The notes under the pieces were generated by a model. That model had not been told where the DNA came from. It made no database searches and saw only the letters and a list, made by a program, of their open reading frames with translations. Both the position numbers and the translations under genes were made by a program. From Akkermansia muciniphila (GTDB lineage Bacteria > Pseudomonadota > Gammaproteobacteria > Burkholderiales > Burkholderiaceae_C): 7,567 bases of DNA. Shown here piece by piece: positions 6,639 to 7,567 of the stretch; the stretch's first letter is position 1; the number at the start of each line of letters is the position of its first letter. Location of the stretch: positions 1-7,567 of the forward strand of contig CALPVM020000105.1 in the NCBI GenBank assembly GCA_943327015.2. Reading direction: 5' to 3'.

Positions 6639-6919
6639 GCGGGTGTTCCAGTTGGAATGCCCAAGCGGGCGCAGGCAATGGCAAGGGTGTGGCTGGCATG
6701 GTTAAGTTGCCAATGCAGCGCATGGGTTAGGCAACTATTGTGAAGCGAGGCAAGCAGTTGCAGGCCCGCGGCATCTACTTCGGCAACCGCATGTCCATCA
6801 AGCGTTAAAGATGTTACATGTTGATTTTTATGGTCGGTAAACCACGTTAACAGGGATTGGCCTGTTTCTGCTGCGGTGTAAATATTCAGCTCTGCGGGAA
6901 GTTCAAAACTTGCGGTCAT
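6635..6919 (-). CDS. Small STAS-domain protein of the chemosensory operon
   Basis: A 94-residue single-domain protein. The STAS call rests on one recognisable segment, VAEVDAAGLQLLASL (45-59), which fits the conserved D-S-[ST]-G-L loop and following helix of anti-sigma-factor antagonists. It also rests on size, the beta-strand-like SLTLDG (37-42) before it, and the HLAIACARLGI-like C-terminal helix. The serine phosphorylated in SpoIIAA-type proteins is alanine here (D49-A50-A51-G52), so regulation by serine phosphorylation at that site looks impossible. Small STAS proteins are common next to cheA in accessory chemosensory operons, where their job is poorly defined; a scaffold or partner-binding role is inference. 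It lies 14 bases after cheY, with AGGGA seven bases before the ATG, and overlaps cheA by four bases. No serine kinase or PP2C phosphatase partner is visible in the window. Confidence 0.8.
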   Translation of the reverse strand: MTASFELPAELNIYTAAETGQSLLTWFTDHKNQHVTSLTLDGHAVAEVDAAGLQLLASLHNSCLTHALHWQLNHASHTLAIACARLGIPTGTPA

Positions 6920-6926
6920 GGTTGCT

Positions 6927-6931
6927 TCCCT
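6927..6931 (-). promoter_or_regulatory. Ribosome binding site of the STAS gene
   Basis: AGGGA lies seven bases before the ATG at 6919, in the 14-base gap after the cheY stop codon. It is the strongest Shine-Dalgarno match in the window. Confidence 0.65.
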
Positions 6932-6933
6932 GA

Positions 6934-7302
6934 TTAAGGTAATACCAATTTTGCTATGGCGTCTAACAATACTGGCGGATTAAAGGGTTTAACAATCCAA
7001 GCTTTGGCTCCGGCGGCGCGCCCTTGCTCTTTTTTTGCATCTTGCCCTTCGGTGGTGAGCATAACGACGGGTGTAAACTTGTAACGTGGGTGTTGTTTTA
7101 CTTTTGCTACAAACTCTATGCCATTTAAACGAGGCATATTGACGTCGCACACAATAAGATTAATTTTGCGGCCATCCAGTTTGGTCAGGCCGTCTTCGCC
7201 GTCAACCGCTTCTATGACGTCGTAGCCTGCGCGTTTTAACGCAAGGTTCACAACTGTGCGCAAAGAACTGGAGTCGTCAACAATCAAAATAGTTTTGCTC
7301 AT
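6934..7302 (-). CDS. cheY: Single-domain response regulator CheY
   Basis: A 122-residue receiver domain with no output domain, the diffusible phospho-carrier downstream of CheA. All receiver landmarks are present: acidic pocket D9-D10 (ILIVDDSSSLR), phospho-acceptor D53 in VCDVNMP, switch threonine T83 in MLTTEGQ, and K105 in WIVKPF. Residue 102 is Trp where E. coli CheY has the switch Tyr106. A Trp there is common in CheY proteins of other chemosensory classes. Length is typical (E. coli CheY is 129). The Shine-Dalgarno is weak (an A-rich AAAAAGACTAAAGC precedes the ATG), but the start is fixed by the family's usual MSKTILIVDDS opening. It follows the CheZ-like gene by 26 bases and precedes the STAS gene by 14. 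Whether its target is the flagellar switch FliM or something else cannot be told from the sequence. Confidence 0.95.
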   Translation of the reverse strand: MSKTILIVDDSSSLRTVVNLALKRAGYDVIEAVDGEDGLTKLDGRKINLIVCDVNMPRLNGIEFVAKVKQHPRYKFTPVVMLTTEGQDAKKEQGRAAGAKAWIVKPFNPPVLLDAIAKLVLP

Positions 7303-7328
7303 GCTTTAGTCTTTTTGGTGGTGAGTAA

Positions 7329-7567
7329 TTAGAAAAATACGGCAGATGAAGTTTGTGCTTTTTGTGCAGATTGACCCGAATGGGTGGCATGCTGCTCAAA
7401 GGTGGCGTAGCCTTGACTGAGCAGATTGCTCCATTCTTCCGCATCGGGTAGGTCTTGCGAATTTAAGCGTTCTGTGGCTGCGTCCATTGTGAGCTTGATT
7501 TGGTTCAGAATCTGCGTGGTTCGGTCATGAGATTGAAACGCAATCATTAGTCTTTCAACTTCTTGGC
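7329..7567 (-). CDS. C-terminal part of a small helical protein with a CheZ-type DxxxQ motif (5' end off the right edge)
   Basis: The frame is open from the right edge to the TAA at 7331-7329, giving 78 residues. The codons before the methionine at 7547 (QEVERL) are open and continue the helix, so that methionine is probably internal and the gene starts beyond the window. The segment FQSHDRTTQILNQI contains D-R-T-T-Q (D at 7526-7524, Q at 7514-7512). This matches the D-x-x-x-Q active site of CheZ (DLTGQ in E. coli, D143 and Q147), where the Gln positions water to remove phosphate from CheY. About 60 residues follow the Gln, against about 67 in E. coli CheZ. The C-terminus is hydrophobic (SAVFF), comparable to CheZ's CheY-binding C-terminal helix. 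Lying immediately upstream of cheY fits. The rest shows no obvious identity to E. coli CheZ, so a CheZ-like phosphatase is a reasoned inference; a helical protein of unrelated role is the alternative. Confidence 0.6.
   Translation of the reverse strand, partial: QEVERLMIAFQSHDRTTQILNQIKLTMDAATERLNSQDLPDAEEWSNLLSQGYATFEQHATHSGQSAQKAQTSSAVFF

Noticed and set aside
7329..7547. Complete 72-residue gene starting at the methionine at 7547
   Set aside because: The frame stays open to the right edge with helix-like residues QEVERL before that methionine, and no convincing ribosome binding site precedes it. A longer gene cut by the window is more likely.

Overview
The window carries one block of chemosensory signal-transduction genes. 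All of them read on the minus strand, so transcription runs from the right edge to the left. Seven genes are seen in transcription order: the 3' end of a small protein with a CheZ-type motif (7567-7329), a single-domain CheY response regulator (7302-6934), a small STAS-domain protein (6919-6635), a full-length CheA histidine kinase (6638-4533), a long soluble PAS-PAS chemoreceptor (4511-2133), a CheW coupling protein (2124-1588), and a second, paralogous PAS-PAS chemoreceptor (1529 to past the left edge). Gaps are 26, 14, -4, 21, 8 and 58 bases. The genes therefore very probably form one operon whose promoter and terminator lie outside the window. No RNA gene, insertion sequence, CRISPR array or origin is visible, and no stretch above 60 bases lacks a gene.

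The proteins look proteobacterial. Base composition is near half GC, and the order CheY-STAS-CheA-receptor-CheW resembles accessory chemosensory clusters of gammaproteobacteria (also found in betaproteobacteria). From memory it is loosely comparable to cluster I of Vibrio cholerae, which forms cytoplasmic arrays. I cannot name genus or species. cheR, cheB, cheD and flagellar genes are not in view, so whether this pathway drives swimming or another output is unknown.

Inferred working model: both receptors lack transmembrane helices and should sit in the cytoplasm. Each has an N-terminal coiled coil, an Aer-like PAS domain with the residues associated with FAD binding, a second PAS domain, a string of divergent HAMP units, and a classical receptor signalling hairpin. 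They would report an internal redox, energy or ligand state through CheW to CheA. CheA would phosphorylate CheY, and the CheZ-like protein could remove the phosphate. The STAS protein is an unassigned accessory component whose usual phospho-serine position is alanine.

The most interesting structure is in the two receptors. They are tandem paralogues on either side of cheW and differ by two clean modular indels: 42 residues (exactly six heptads) of N-terminal coiled coil, and one 45-residue HAMP-like unit. Scattered tracts of DNA are still identical between the copies, pointing to recent duplication or ongoing gene conversion.
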